The translations under genes and the position numbers were made by a program. Positions 1-9,096 of a DNA stretch of 63,349 nucleotides are shown here, piece by piece (positions within the stretch are counted from its first letter, which is position 1; every line of letters begins with the position of its first letter). The DNA comes from an uncultured Acidimicrobiales bacterium. Its GTDB lineage: Bacteria; Actinomycetota; Acidimicrobiia; Acidimicrobiales; SZUA-35. Where the stretch lies: positions 1-63,349 of the forward strand of contig CALJSB010000147.1 of the NCBI GenBank assembly GCA_937976305.1, given 5' to 3'. A model generated the notes under the pieces. It was not told the DNA's origin. It did no database searches and saw nothing but the letters and a program-made list of their open reading frames with translations.

Positions 1-647
1 GTCGACAGCGGCTTTTCGACCCGCTTCACGATGTCTTTCACCGTGATGAGACCCTGCAACACACCGGAGTCGTCGACGAGCGGGAGCTTCTCGATGCGAT
101 GGCGGTGAAGAATCTCAACGGCCTCGTCGAGATCGGTACCAACGGGCGCAGTGACGAGATTCTCGGCGGTCATGAACTGCGTGACGGGAGCCTGATCATC
201 GTCTGGTCCACAGAACCGCACGTCGCGGTTGGTCAGAATGCCGACGAGCTTTCCTCGGCCATCACAGATCGGCACACCGCTGATCTTGTGTGACGCCATC
301 ACGGCTTCGGCGTCGGCGAGCGTGGCGTCGGGGCCGAGGCTGACCGGCCGGCTGATCATGCCGGCTTGGGCCCGCTTCACCCGATCGACTTCGGTGGCCT
401 GGTCTTCGACCGACAAGTTGCGGTGCAAGATGCCCATGCCACCTTCACGGGCAAGGGCGATGGCGAGGGGCGCCTCGGTCACGGTGTCCATCGCGGCCGA
501 CATCAGCGGAACCTGCATCGTCAAGCCTGCGACGGTCGCTGCGGTGTCCACATCGGCCGGCAGCACATCGCTCCAACCCGGCACAACCAGCACATCGTCG
601 AAGGTGAGGGATTCGAACTGGTCGAAGAGTCCGGCATTGATGCTCAT
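1..647 (-). CDS. guaB: IMP dehydrogenase, N-terminal part (runs off window)
   Basis: Inosine-5'-monophosphate dehydrogenase makes XMP from IMP with NAD, the committed step to GMP. About 215 codons are visible. The protein starts [20 protein letters not shown], the usual IMPDH opening, followed by the substrate-barrel segment with [13 protein letters not shown] and the [10 protein letters not shown] motif. From about residue 95 the paired CBS domains begin ([21 protein letters not shown], then a second repeat with [19 protein letters not shown]). The catalytic cysteine loop lies beyond the window edge. The ATG sits inside purN's stop in an ATGA overlap, so it is the last visible gene of the purine operon and is probably translationally coupled. 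Confidence 0.95.
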   Translation of the reverse strand, partial: MSINAGLFDQFESLTFDDVLVVPGWSDVLPADVDTAATVAGLTMQVPLMSAAMDTVTEAPLAIALAREGGMGILHRNLSVEDQATEVDRVKRAQAGMISRPVSLGPDATLADAEAVMASHKISGVPICDGRGKLVGILTNRDVRFCGPDDDQAPVTQFMTAENLVTAPVGTDLDEAVEILHRHRIEKLPLVDDSGVLQGLITVKDIVKRVEKPLS

Positions 648-1249
648 GAGGGAATCCTTCGTGGGGAGTTGGCGAGCTGCTCGAGGGCCAGGCCTGTGGC
701 CTCGACAAGAAGGGCGTGTTCGATGCTGTGCACTCGAGCCTCGAAGGTTTCGAGCGTGTCGCCCGGTTCATAAGGCACCGCCTGGCTCTTGATGACTGGG
801 CCATCGTCGACACCTTCGTCCGGCACCCAGTGCACCATCACGCCGCCAGAGGTGACGCTGCCATCTTGGCAGGCGGCGAACGAGCGCTCGATAGCTTCCA
901 GACCGGGGAATGCTCCGGGGAGCGCGGGGTGAAGATTGATGACGTCGAACCGCTTCAAGAACGACGAACTGAGGATGCGCATCCAGCCGGCCAGCACCAC
1001 GAGATCGGGTTGGAGCGCATCAACCGTATGGGCGAGCACGCCGTCGTAGATCGCTCGGGATCGGCCGTCGACGGGCACCGCCTCGACGGGCACGCCATAA
1101 CCGGCAGCTCGTTCAATCACGCCGGCCGTTGGGCGGTTGGTGACGACGCCGACCACCTCGGCGTCGAGCTGGCCCGCCGAACAGGCTTCGGCCACGGCAC
1201 CCATGTTGGTGCCCGAACCTGAAGCGAGAACGACGAGGCGATGGGTCAC
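644..1249 (-). CDS. purN: Phosphoribosylglycinamide formyltransferase
   Basis: Transfers a formyl group from 10-formyl-THF to GAR, third step of IMP synthesis. The 201-residue length fits the family. Visible motifs are the N-terminal [15 protein letters not shown] phosphate-binding loop, [12 protein letters not shown] with the catalytic Asn-His pair, and [15 protein letters not shown] with the catalytic aspartate. The start is GTG in a GTGA overlap with the stop of the PurD-PurM gene, and its own stop overlaps guaB. Its place directly after the PurD-PurM frame reproduces the domain order of the animal trifunctional GART protein. Confidence 0.96.
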   Translation of the reverse strand: MTHRLVVLASGSGTNMGAVAEACSAGQLDAEVVGVVTNRPTAGVIERAAGYGVPVEAVPVDGRSRAIYDGVLAHTVDALQPDLVVLAGWMRILSSSFLKRFDVINLHPALPGAFPGLEAIERSFAACQDGSVTSGGVMVHWVPDEGVDDGPVIKSQAVPYEPGDTLETFEARVHSIEHALLVEATGLALEQLANSPRRIPS

Positions 1250-3597
1250 GAGAGGGTGACGCCTTTTCCTTCGACGAGGCGGCCAACCTCAAACGTGGCT
1301 TCGGGAACCAGCTGCTGAAACTCAGCGACGTCGCCCGGCGCCACGACGGCAATCATGCCGATGCCCATATTGAATATTCGATGGGCTTCCTCGAGCCCGA
1401 GACCGCCCTCGGACTGCAGCCATGAGAAGAGCGGTGGGGTGTCCCACGAGCCGGTGTCGACCTCGGCTCCCAAGCCATCAGGCAGGCAGCGTGGGATGTT
1501 GTCGAGAAAACCGCCGCCGGTGAGATGGGCAAGCGCCTTCACGAGTGGCGGCTGGCCGGTGAGACCAAGCGACGCAGCAAGCGGTTGGAGGTACGAACGG
1601 TGCGGCATCAGCAGCGCATCGCCAAGCGGCACGTCGGAGCCGGGCACCGGCCGATCGAAGCCGTAGTCGGCACCGAGCTTGCGAGCGAGTGAGTAGCCGT
1701 TGGTGTGCAGGCCGTTGGAGGCCAGCCCAACGAGGACATCGCCTGCCATCAGATCCTCGCGAGGCAGCAGCAACGAACGATCGACGACTCCGACCATGGT
1801 GCCAGCGACGTCGACGCCCGTTGGCACGATCAGGTCGGGCACCTCGGCGGTCTCGCCGCCCAGGAGCACGCAATCGTTCTCGGCACACGCGGTGGCCATC
1901 GACCGCACCACTCGACCAACGATGTCTGGATCGATGCGTCCGGCGGACACCGTGTCGAGCATGAAGAGGGGGCGAGCGCCTTGCACCAGCACGTCGTTCA
2001 CGCCGTGGTTCACGATGTCGGCGCCGATGCCGTCCCACTTGTCGAGGTGGGCGGCCAGCACTGTCTTGGTGCCACAGGTGTCGGTTGAACTCACCAGCAG
2101 TGGTTGACTCATCCCGAGGTTCGACATGTCGAACACCCCGCCAAAGCTGCCGACACCAGCGACGACTCGATCGTTGTGGGTGGACTTCACAGCCTCGGCG
2201 ATCTGCTCGATCGCTTCGTCACCAGCGCTGAACGAAACACCGGCGGCGGCATAAGCATCTGGTGTGTTTTCTGGAGTCATCGCACTCTTTCGTTCTGCGT
2301 TGGGTCCCGCGCTGCTGCGGCTGGCGTGGCGCCAACCAATATCGGGGCGGGCAAACAACCCGTCTGTTTCGGTGAACTGATCGACCACGCCGTAGGCGTT
2401 GTCGAGCGCCGCGCTGAGATTGTCGCCCGTGGCCACAACGTTCATGACTCGGCCGCCCGATGTCACGAGCTTGCCCTCGACCATGGCCGTACCGGCATGG
2501 ACGAGCTGCGTCGCTGCGTTGAGTTCGACCGTTGGCAGGGCAACACCCTTGGCTGCCGCCGCGGGATAGCCGGCGGCGCACACCACAACGGTGACCGCCG
2601 ACTCGTCTGAGATGTCGAGGGCAGTATCGGCCAACTCGCCGTCGACGCAGGCCTCCATCACGTCGAGCACATCGGTCTCGAGTAGGGGAAGCAAGATCTG
2701 AGCCTCGGGATCACCGAAACGGCAGTTGTACTCAACGAGACGGGGGCCATCGGGAGTGAGCATGAGCCCCGCGTAGAGCATCCCGACGTAGGGCGTGCCG
2801 TCTGCGGCCATGCCGTCAACCGTGGCTTGGAGAAATTGCGCTTCAAGCTCGGCGATCTGGGCCTGGGTCACATTGGGAACGGGAGCGAACGCACCCATGC
2901 CGCCGGTGTTTGGGCCGGTGTCACCTTCGCCGACCCGCTTGTGATCCTGAGCTGGGGGCAGGGTCTTGGCTGTTGTGCCGTCGCAGAAGCCAATGAGGGA
3001 GAGCTCTTCGCCCTCCATTCGCTCTTCGAGGACGATTCGATGGCCGCCGTTTGCGGGCAGCATCTCGCGGATGGCTGCTTCGGTCTCGGCCCGATCGTTC
3101 GGCACAACGACACCTTTGCCTGCAGCAAGTCCGTCGGCCTTCACCACAACCGGCACACCGATCTCGTCGAGCCAGGCCAACGCCTGGGCCGCGTTGTCGA
3201 AGTCTTTGCAGGCCGGGCCGGGTATGCCGTGACGAGCAGCGAACGTACGTGTGAACCACTTCGAGCCTTCGAGCTGGGCTGCCGCAGCTGTTGGGCCAAA
3301 AGCTCGAATGCCGGCGCCAGCAAGCACGTCGACGAGACCGGCCACGAGCGGCACCTCAGGACCGACAACTACGAGATCGACACCGGCTTCGGCGCAGAAG
3401 ATGAGGACATCGTCGTGGTTGTCGACGTTGAGATCGACGTTGTGGTCTGGTGTTCCTGGGTTGCCAGGAGCGACGCTGAGTTTGCCGAGCCTCGGCGACG
3501 CAAGCAGTGCCTCTGCCAGTGCGTGTTCTCGCCCGCCCGAGCCGATGAGAAGCACGTGAGGCCGCGCCGCACGGGGCGCAACCGGTGATGGCGCCAT
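1246..3597 (-). CDS. purD-purM: PurD-PurM fusion: GAR synthetase / AIR synthetase
   Basis: One 783-residue frame carries two purine enzymes. Residues 1 to about 423 are PurD (phosphoribosylamine-glycine ligase, ATP-grasp): GSGGREHAL near the N-terminus, GPNTGGMGAF, GMLYAGLML and EYNCRFGDPEAQ, ending at the canonical DIGWR. After a linker of only about 16 residues PurM (AIR synthetase) begins at Met440: HGVNDVLVQGARPLF, GGETAEVPDL, GLASNGLHTNGYSL and HLTGGGFLDNIPR. The PurM part alone is 344 residues, almost exactly the stand-alone length. I chose ATG 3597, which overlaps the purF stop as TGATG; a TTG one codon earlier is also possible. A separate internal PurM start at 2280 cannot be excluded. 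Confidence 0.93.
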   Translation of the reverse strand: MAPSPVAPRAARPHVLLIGSGGREHALAEALLASPRLGKLSVAPGNPGTPDHNVDLNVDNHDDVLIFCAEAGVDLVVVGPEVPLVAGLVDVLAGAGIRAFGPTAAAAQLEGSKWFTRTFAARHGIPGPACKDFDNAAQALAWLDEIGVPVVVKADGLAAGKGVVVPNDRAETEAAIREMLPANGGHRIVLEERMEGEELSLIGFCDGTTAKTLPPAQDHKRVGEGDTGPNTGGMGAFAPVPNVTQAQIAELEAQFLQATVDGMAADGTPYVGMLYAGLMLTPDGPRLVEYNCRFGDPEAQILLPLLETDVLDVMEACVDGELADTALDISDESAVTVVVCAAGYPAAAAKGVALPTVELNAATQLVHAGTAMVEGKLVTSGGRVMNVVATGDNLSAALDNAYGVVDQFTETDGLFARPDIGWRHASRSSAGPNAERKSAMTPENTPDAYAAAGVSFSAGDEAIEQIAEAVKSTHNDRVVAGVGSFGGVFDMSNLGMSQPLLVSSTDTCGTKTVLAAHLDKWDGIGADIVNHGVNDVLVQGARPLFMLDTVSAGRIDPDIVGRVVRSMATACAENDCVLLGGETAEVPDLIVPTGVDVAGTMVGVVDRSLLLPREDLMAGDVLVGLASNGLHTNGYSLARKLGADYGFDRPVPGSDVPLGDALLMPHRSYLQPLAASLGLTGQPPLVKALAHLTGGGFLDNIPRCLPDGLGAEVDTGSWDTPPLFSWLQSEGGLGLEEAHRIFNMGIGMIAVVAPGDVAEFQQLVPEATFEVGRLVEGKGVTLS

Positions 3598-5030
3598 CAA
3601 CCAAGCACCCCATCGAAGCGCTTCTTGTTGTCGGCCAGGCTGAGCTGAACGGGCACGGGATATTTCCCCGTGAAGCAGGCGTTGCAGTAGCCGTCATCGC
3701 GACCGAGCGCCTTCATCATGCGATCGACCGACATGAACCCGAGGCTGTCGGCCCCGATGTGGTCACAGATCTCTGGCACACCGAGTTGGTGAGCGATCAA
3801 CTCTTCATAGGTGCCCATGTCGACCCCGAAGAAACACGGGTGGGCGATCGGAGGACACGTAATGCGGACATGCACTTCGGTCGCGCCCGCCTCTCGCACC
3901 ATGCGGACCAGTGGGCCGGCCGTCGTGCCTCGGACGAGCGAATCGTCGATCATGACAACCCGCTTGCCTCGAATGTTCTCCTCGAGCATGTTGAATTTGA
4001 GCTTCACACCTTGGCGGCGCAGCTCGTCTGTTGGCTCGATGAAGGTGCGCCCGATGTAGCGGTTCTTGACGAACCCTTCGTTGTAGGTGATGCCCGATAC
4101 GGCGGCGTAGCCAATGGCAGCCGGCATGGACGAGTCGGGAACGGGGATGACGACGTCCGCCTCAACCGGATGCTCACGAGCGAGCTCTTCGCCCAGCCGC
4201 TGCCGAGCTTGGTGGATCGACAGCCCATCCCACACTGCATCAGGGCGGGAGAAGTAGATGTGCTCGAACGTACAGCGGGCCTGTTCTTTCTTCGGCTGGA
4301 CCACTCGATGCGATCGGGCCAGTTGACCTTGCATCACCACGATCTCGCCCGGCTCGATCTCCCGGATCTGATCACAACCAACCGTTTGGAGGGCGCCGGT
4401 TTCAGAAGCGACGGCATGTCCGCCGGAGGGCAGCCGCCCAAGCGACAGCGGTCGGAATCCCCACGGATCGCGAGCGGCGATGACCTTCGTGCCAGAAATC
4501 AGCACGAGCGAAAACGCACCCTGCCATTGGGGCATCACGGCTGCGAGCCGTTCTTCCCAGGTTGACCCCTCTGACCCGGCGAGCATCAAGGCAATCACTT
4601 CGGAGTCAGAAGACGATTGCAGACCAGCCCCACGTTCGAGCAACTTGGCTCGCAGCCCGTCGGTATTCACGAGGTTGCCGTTGTGGGCCACGCCGAGCGG
4701 GCCGTGAAGTGTCTCGACGACATAGGGCTGAACGTTGCGCTCGGAATTCGACCCGGTGGTCGAGTAGCGGGTGTGGCCAATGGCCATGCCACCGACGAGT
4801 GGCGCCAAGTTCTCTGATGAGAACACCTGGCTGACAAGCCCCTGGTCCTTGTGAAGGCGCACCACTTGGCCGTCTGATGCGGCAATGCCGGCGGCCTCTT
4901 GCCCTCGGTGTTGGAGCGCGTACAAACCGAAGAACGCGTTGCGAGCGGCGTCGTCTCCCGTTGTCGATAGGCCGATGACTCCGCACTCTTCGGAGGGTCG
5001 GTCGAGGTCGGGGTCGAACGCCATTGTCAT
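3597..5030 (-). CDS. purF: Amidophosphoribosyltransferase
   Basis: Commits PRPP and glutamine to purine synthesis as phosphoribosylamine. The 477-residue protein has a short propeptide before the N-terminal nucleophile cysteine in EECGVIGL, then the Ntn glutaminase domain (LQHRGQEAAGIA, GHTRYSTTGS) and a PRTase domain with the PRPP loop VVMIDDSLVRGTTAGPLV. Cysteines in RCTFEHIYFSRPD, ITCPPIAHPCFFG and GYCNACFTGKYP match the 4Fe-4S ligand positions of the B. subtilis-type enzyme, so an oxygen-sensitive cluster is expected. The ATG is in an ATGA overlap with purC; the stop overlaps the PurD-PurM start. Confidence 0.97.
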   Translation of the reverse strand: MTMAFDPDLDRPSEECGVIGLSTTGDDAARNAFFGLYALQHRGQEAAGIAASDGQVVRLHKDQGLVSQVFSSENLAPLVGGMAIGHTRYSTTGSNSERNVQPYVVETLHGPLGVAHNGNLVNTDGLRAKLLERGAGLQSSSDSEVIALMLAGSEGSTWEERLAAVMPQWQGAFSLVLISGTKVIAARDPWGFRPLSLGRLPSGGHAVASETGALQTVGCDQIREIEPGEIVVMQGQLARSHRVVQPKKEQARCTFEHIYFSRPDAVWDGLSIHQARQRLGEELAREHPVEADVVIPVPDSSMPAAIGYAAVSGITYNEGFVKNRYIGRTFIEPTDELRRQGVKLKFNMLEENIRGKRVVMIDDSLVRGTTAGPLVRMVREAGATEVHVRITCPPIAHPCFFGVDMGTYEELIAHQLGVPEICDHIGADSLGFMSVDRMMKALGRDDGYCNACFTGKYPVPVQLSLADNKKRFDGVLG

Positions 5031-6025
5031 GACAGGTGCTCCTGAAGATTTCGATGGAGTCGATCCTGGATGGGGCGATCACCCGGTTCGAAGGTTTTGC
5101 CCGTCAAGCGCTCGTAGAGCTCGACGTAGCGATTGGAGGTCTGGGTCCAGATGGCGGGGTCGAGCTCTGGCGGCGGACCATCGCCCCGGTAGCCGACTTC
5201 TTTGAGGGCGAGCCGCACCGGTTCTTTGTCGAAACCCTCGGGAGCGAGCCCGGCGTCGAGACGATCCGATAGTCCCTCGGCGTTCCAGTAGCGAGACGAG
5301 TCTGGCGTGTGCATCTCGTCGATCAGCATGAGCTGGCCGTCGCCGTCGAGTCCGAACTCGTACTTGGTATCGGCGAGGACGAAGCCCGCTTCGGTGGCAA
5401 GCCGCGAGCCCCGCTCGAAAAGCTCGAGCGCAACCTTCTGCACCTCGGCCCACAGACCGGGTTCGAGCAGCCCCTCGTCAACGACCGCATCGATCGTGAT
5501 GGGCACATCGTGCTCGCCGGCTTCGGCCTTGGTAGTAGGCGTGATGATGGGTGTCGGAAGTGGCCCGTGTGGGGTCAGCCCATCGGGCAGGTGATGGCCG
5601 TAGAGCTCGCGCTCCCCCGCTTCGTAGCGAGGCAAGATCGACGTTGAGGTCGAGCCCGTCAAGCGAGCGCGGACCACCACCTCGATGGGAAGCGTCGCCG
5701 CCTCTCGGGCAATCAATGCATTCGGGTCGGGTACCGACACCACGTGGTTTGCAACCACGTCTGCGGTCCGCTCGAACCACCACGCGGCAAGTTGATTGAG
5801 AACCTGCCCCTTGTGAGGCACGAGGCCGATCACTCGATCGAGTGCGCTCAGCCGATCGGTGGTGACCAACAGGCGATGGCCAGACGGCAGTGGCCACGAT
5901 TCGCGTACTTTGCCGCTGAAGCGATCCGGGAGCGGGAGGTCGACAGTTCCGAGCGTCTCGATCGCCACCGATGTGGCACGCTCGCTCTCGGTACGGCCGT
6001 CGCCGGCCGGCCGCTGTGCTCCCAC
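5027..6025 (-). CDS. purC: SAICAR synthetase
   Basis: Phosphoribosylaminoimidazole-succinocarboxamide synthase condenses CAIR with aspartate using ATP. Family sequence starts at TLGTVDLPLPDRFSGKVRE and includes LVTTDRLSALDRVIG, KGQVLNQLAAWWF, VVRARLTGSTSTS, and LADTKYEFGLDGDGQLMLID with the acidic catalytic patch. The length of 332 is that of the longer form of the family. The GTG at 6025 gives an 18-20 residue non-conserved leader; GTG at 5968 is an alternative. Upstream of 6025 there is no Shine-Dalgarno but a CAGACT box 7 bases before the start, so leaderless initiation is possible. It heads the tightly coupled purC-purF-purDM-purN-guaB unit. Confidence 0.95.
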   Translation of the reverse strand: MGAQRPAGDGRTESERATSVAIETLGTVDLPLPDRFSGKVRESWPLPSGHRLLVTTDRLSALDRVIGLVPHKGQVLNQLAAWWFERTADVVANHVVSVPDPNALIAREAATLPIEVVVRARLTGSTSTSILPRYEAGERELYGHHLPDGLTPHGPLPTPIITPTTKAEAGEHDVPITIDAVVDEGLLEPGLWAEVQKVALELFERGSRLATEAGFVLADTKYEFGLDGDGQLMLIDEMHTPDSSRYWNAEGLSDRLDAGLAPEGFDKEPVRLALKEVGYRGDGPPPELDPAIWTQTSNRYVELYERLTGKTFEPGDRPIQDRLHRNLQEHLS

Positions 6026-6147
6026 GTGTAGGAGTCTGGCCGATCAAGCGACCGATGAGAACGTGCCTTACAAAAAGTAAAGCGAAACATCCGTCAGGTG
6101 ATCGACGACCAGCCCAAGCGATCGATCTCGCAGCCGAGATTGACCGC

Positions 6148-7227
6148 TCAGCGAGGCGTCACGGTGGTGACGTGGCCCATCTTTCGACCTGGCCGAGTGT
6201 CGCTCTTTCCGTACAGGTGAATCGTCGCTCGTGGGTCGGCGTGGAAGGCCGCCAGGTCGTCGACGTCGTCGCCGATGAGATTGACCATCGTGGCGTCGAC
6301 ATGTCGGACCGGGTCGGCCAGTTGATGTCCGGCGACGGCGCGAATGTGTTGCTCGAACTGCGACGGCGAACACGCAGCTTCGGTCCAATGGCCAGAGTTG
6401 TGCACGCGCGGTGCGAACTCGTTGGCCAACAACGACCCGTCGGCCATCACGAACAACTCGAGCCCGAGCACGCCGACGTAGTCGAGGCTCTCGAGCAAAA
6501 GAGCAGCAAGCCGCCTTGCCTCTGCAATCACCGCATCAGATGCCCCACTCGGCACGGTCGAAGCAGCAAGAATGCCATCGCGGTGCTCGTTGCGTGATGG
6601 CTCGAAAGACGTCATCGAGCCATCGACGCCCCGTCCCGCGATCACCGAAATCTCGTACTCGAAGTCGACGAGACCTTCCACGATGAGCGGCACTGCACCG
6701 AGCTGAGCAAAGGCATCGACGGGAATGCCGTCGGCTGTGATCCTCATCTGGCCCTTGCCGTCGTAGCCAAGCCGACGGGTCTTCAAAATGCCTGTGCCAC
6801 CGACCGCCTCGAGAGCCCCGGAAATAGCGTCCTGCGAGTCGACAACCGCGTAGGGCGCAGTGACGAGACCGTGCGCCGTCAAGAAGTCCTTCTCGGCGAG
6901 CCGATCTTGGGCGACCTCGAGGGGTTGGGTGCCGGGATGCACGGGCACGCGCCCGACAAGTCGCTCAACACCGCGGACCGGAACGTTCTCGAACTCGTAG
7001 GTGACGACATCGCAGCGCTGCGCCAACTCGTCGAGCGCAGTGATGTTGTCGTAGTCGGCCACAATGTGGCCGTTGCAGATCTGGCTGGCCGGACACTCTG
7101 CTGCTGGATCCAACACGATGGTGCGCAGACCAAGACGGGCCGCTGCCATGGCCAGCATCCGACCCAATTGACCGCCACCGATGATGCCGACGATGGCGCC
7201 GGGGGCAAGGGGCGACGGGTCAGACAT
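6148..7227 (-). CDS. purK: N5-carboxyaminoimidazole ribonucleotide synthase
   Basis: ATP-grasp enzyme that carboxylates AIR to N5-CAIR, the substrate of the adjacent PurE. The protein opens with the dinucleotide-like [13 protein letters not shown] loop and continues with [54 protein letters not shown] and the C-terminal MVNLIG. I chose the ATG at 7227 (359 residues) because the longer frame upstream has no family similarity and runs through purE. The start overlaps the end of purE by 8 bases (ATGTCTGA). Downstream a 120-base gap separates it from purC. Confidence 0.96.
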   Translation of the reverse strand: MSDPSPLAPGAIVGIIGGGQLGRMLAMAAARLGLRTIVLDPAAECPASQICNGHIVADYDNITALDELAQRCDVVTYEFENVPVRGVERLVGRVPVHPGTQPLEVAQDRLAEKDFLTAHGLVTAPYAVVDSQDAISGALEAVGGTGILKTRRLGYDGKGQMRITADGIPVDAFAQLGAVPLIVEGLVDFEYEISVIAGRGVDGSMTSFEPSRNEHRDGILAASTVPSGASDAVIAEARRLAALLLESLDYVGVLGLELFVMADGSLLANEFAPRVHNSGHWTEAACSPSQFEQHIRAVAGHQLADPVRHVDATMVNLIGDDVDDLAAFHADPRATIHLYGKSDTRPGRKMGHVTTVTPR

Positions 7228-7738
7228 CGGGCTCGTCGACAGGTTGCATGCCAACGGCTTCAGTGCGAGCAGCCCGCCAGGCGTCCAGCCGATCTGCAAG
7301 GGCGTCGTCGCCGAGCGCGAGCACGGCGGCAGCCAGCAAGGCGGCGTTGGTTGCGCCCGCACGACCAATGGCGAGGGTGCCGACCGGGATGCCCGCAGGC
7401 ATCTGCACGATCGAAAGCAAACTGTCGTTGCCCGACAGCGCCTTCGACTGCACGGGAACGCCGAACACCGGAAGCGGGGTGAGCGCGGCGGTCATGCCAG
7501 GGAGGTGGGCAGCCCCACCCGCACCGGCAATCACGACCTTGACGCCTCGCTGCTTCGCCGAGCGAGCGAACTCATACATGCGGTCGGGGGTGCGGTGGGC
7601 CGACACGATGTGGGCCGAGTGACCAACCTCCAACTCGTCGAGCACCTCGGCGCTGTGACGCATCGTCGGCCAGTCAGACTGGCTCCCCATGATGATCGCC
7701 ACGGGTGCAAGCGCACCCGTGGCATCTGCTGTGCTCAT
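7220..7738 (-). CDS. purE: N5-CAIR mutase (class I PurE)
   Basis: Converts N5-CAIR to CAIR. The 172-residue protein has the PurE hallmarks [21 protein letters not shown] with the catalytic histidine, [44 protein letters not shown] and [15 protein letters not shown]. It is the first gene of the purE-purK pair, with an 8-base overlap into purK, so the unstable N5-CAIR is made and used by neighbours. No Shine-Dalgarno is obvious; a TAGGCT hexamer lies 36 bases upstream of the ATG and could be the -10 of a leadered promoter. Confidence 0.97.
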   Translation of the reverse strand: MSTADATGALAPVAIIMGSQSDWPTMRHSAEVLDELEVGHSAHIVSAHRTPDRMYEFARSAKQRGVKVVIAGAGGAAHLPGMTAALTPLPVFGVPVQSKALSGNDSLLSIVQMPAGIPVGTLAIGRAGATNAALLAAAVLALGDDALADRLDAWRAARTEAVGMQPVDEPDV

Positions 7739-7789
7739 CGGTCGAACTGTCTTGCTGCGGGGCTCACCGGGCCGAGCCTATTGGTTCGG

Positions 7790-8986
7790 TCAGCCGACTC
7801 GATCCAAACGAATGATCCAGTTGAACCACGTCCGACCGTCGAACTCGTGATCGAACAGATCGCCAGCGATCACGTAAATGGCGCCATCCGTTCCGGTCGC
7901 CATGTCGGAAAAGCCTCGACCACTGGTCACGTCGCTGCCGTCGAAGTTCGCTACGACCACACCGCTCGGATCGATCACGTTGAAGGTGCCGAAGAACTCG
8001 GTGAGACAGATCTCCTCGCCGCACGGAACGATGCTCTCCGAGCTGGCCCACCAATCTGGATCGGATGGCTCACCGTCGCCGAGAGTCCATTGAGGTACAC
8101 CGTCGACATACCGAGTCACCGAAGAGTTTCCGTCGAACCGGCCGTCGATGTACACGTCGGACCCCACGACGGTCACCCCATTGACCTGTTCGAAGTCGGG
8201 GTACTGAACGGTCTCGCCCTGGGTACAGAACGAGTCAGCGATTGACCACACTTCAACTTCGGGCTTGACCCACGTCGACAACCCGGTTGTACCGTCGCTC
8301 GACAGCGTGACGTTGCCGCTCATGTCATCGCATTGGAAGGACTGATTGAGGTGGGTGTCAAAGACGTAACTTCCCCAGATCCCACTCACGACGACTCGCC
8401 CTTCAGCGTTTGACGACAACGTGTCGTAGCCGTCTTCAGCCAGCAGAACCCCACCGGGACCCATCGACTCGTCGACCGAGAGGCTGCATGGCCCACCCGG
8501 GCCTGAGCCTTCGTCTTGGCTGAGCGCAACCACGTTGTCGTCGCTGCTGAAGAAGAAGCGATATCCAGCCGCGACGAAGTTCTCGATGCCGTCGAAGCTC
8601 ACAAGGTCGATGCCGTTGACTTCACACAGCGTTGGGACGAATTGGATCGGACCCGCGTTCAGGTTCTCGACCTCGAGCACCGGTCGCTCTTCGGGGTGGA
8701 GCACCTCAATGGGGTTGCCTTCTTCATCAAGTAGCGGCTCGGTGCGCTCCTCTTCGACCGGCTCATCTGACGAAACGGCGGTGTCGTCGGCCGGGGCTTC
8801 TGCGGCAGCAGCCGCAGGCGCAGACTCTGCCGCCTCGGGCTCAGCCGAGGCCAGCGTGGTGTCGGGCGCCGCCGGGGCCGTGGCCGCCGATTCGGCAGCA
8901 GTATCACCGCCAGACGACAACAACCCGCAAGCAGATAGCGCTGCACTGGCAGCAAGGAGCAGAGGCGCGACGCGCCAAACATTCAA
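7790..8986 (-). CDS. Secreted lipoprotein of unknown function
   Basis: I do not recognise the family. The N-terminus is a lipoprotein signal: VAPLLLAASAALSAC with the lipobox cysteine near residue 20, followed by about 75 residues rich in Ala, Glu, Pro and Ser that look like an extended cell-wall-spanning linker. The globular part (about residue 95 on) repeats short beta-type segments such as VVVSGIWGSYVFDT, VTVVGSDVYIDGRFD and DGAIYVIAGDLF, suggesting a beta-propeller-like fold, and contains several cysteines that could pair outside the cell. The frame starts at TTG 8986, with AGGAGG at 9001-9006, rather far upstream (14 bases). Lies downstream of the P450 gene, with its own 110-base leader region. 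Confidence 0.8.
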   Translation of the reverse strand: MNVWRVAPLLLAASAALSACGLLSSGGDTAAESAATAPAAPDTTLASAEPEAAESAPAAAAAEAPADDTAVSSDEPVEEERTEPLLDEEGNPIEVLHPEERPVLEVENLNAGPIQFVPTLCEVNGIDLVSFDGIENFVAAGYRFFFSSDDNVVALSQDEGSGPGGPCSLSVDESMGPGGVLLAEDGYDTLSSNAEGRVVVSGIWGSYVFDTHLNQSFQCDDMSGNVTLSSDGTTGLSTWVKPEVEVWSIADSFCTQGETVQYPDFEQVNGVTVVGSDVYIDGRFDGNSSVTRYVDGVPQWTLGDGEPSDPDWWASSESIVPCGEEICLTEFFGTFNVIDPSGVVVANFDGSDVTSGRGFSDMATGTDGAIYVIAGDLFDHEFDGRTWFNWIIRLDRVG

Positions 8987-9000
8987 TGACTCCAGTTTTC

Positions 9001-9006
9001 CCTCCT
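9001..9006 (-). promoter_or_regulatory. Shine-Dalgarno AGGAGG before lipoprotein gene
   Basis: A perfect AGGAGG lies 14 bases before the TTG start at 8986; a second GGAG lies 3 bases before it. An ATG at 8982 is out of frame, so the TTG is the only usable start in this frame. Confidence 0.5.
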
Positions 9007-9096
9007 GTGGTCGGCTGACAGCGGGGGCGCTCTCAGCTTGGACTGCGCTTAGTGTGTCACCTCTTTTGGGGGGACGCCACTCTCTCTATTAATGGG

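Noticed and set aside
6055..6085. AT-rich pocket with CTTTAC-TTTTT-GTAAGG before purC
   Set aside because: It could be a promoter or a weak hairpin after purK, but no -35/-10 pair with correct spacing is convincing, so it is not listed as a feature.
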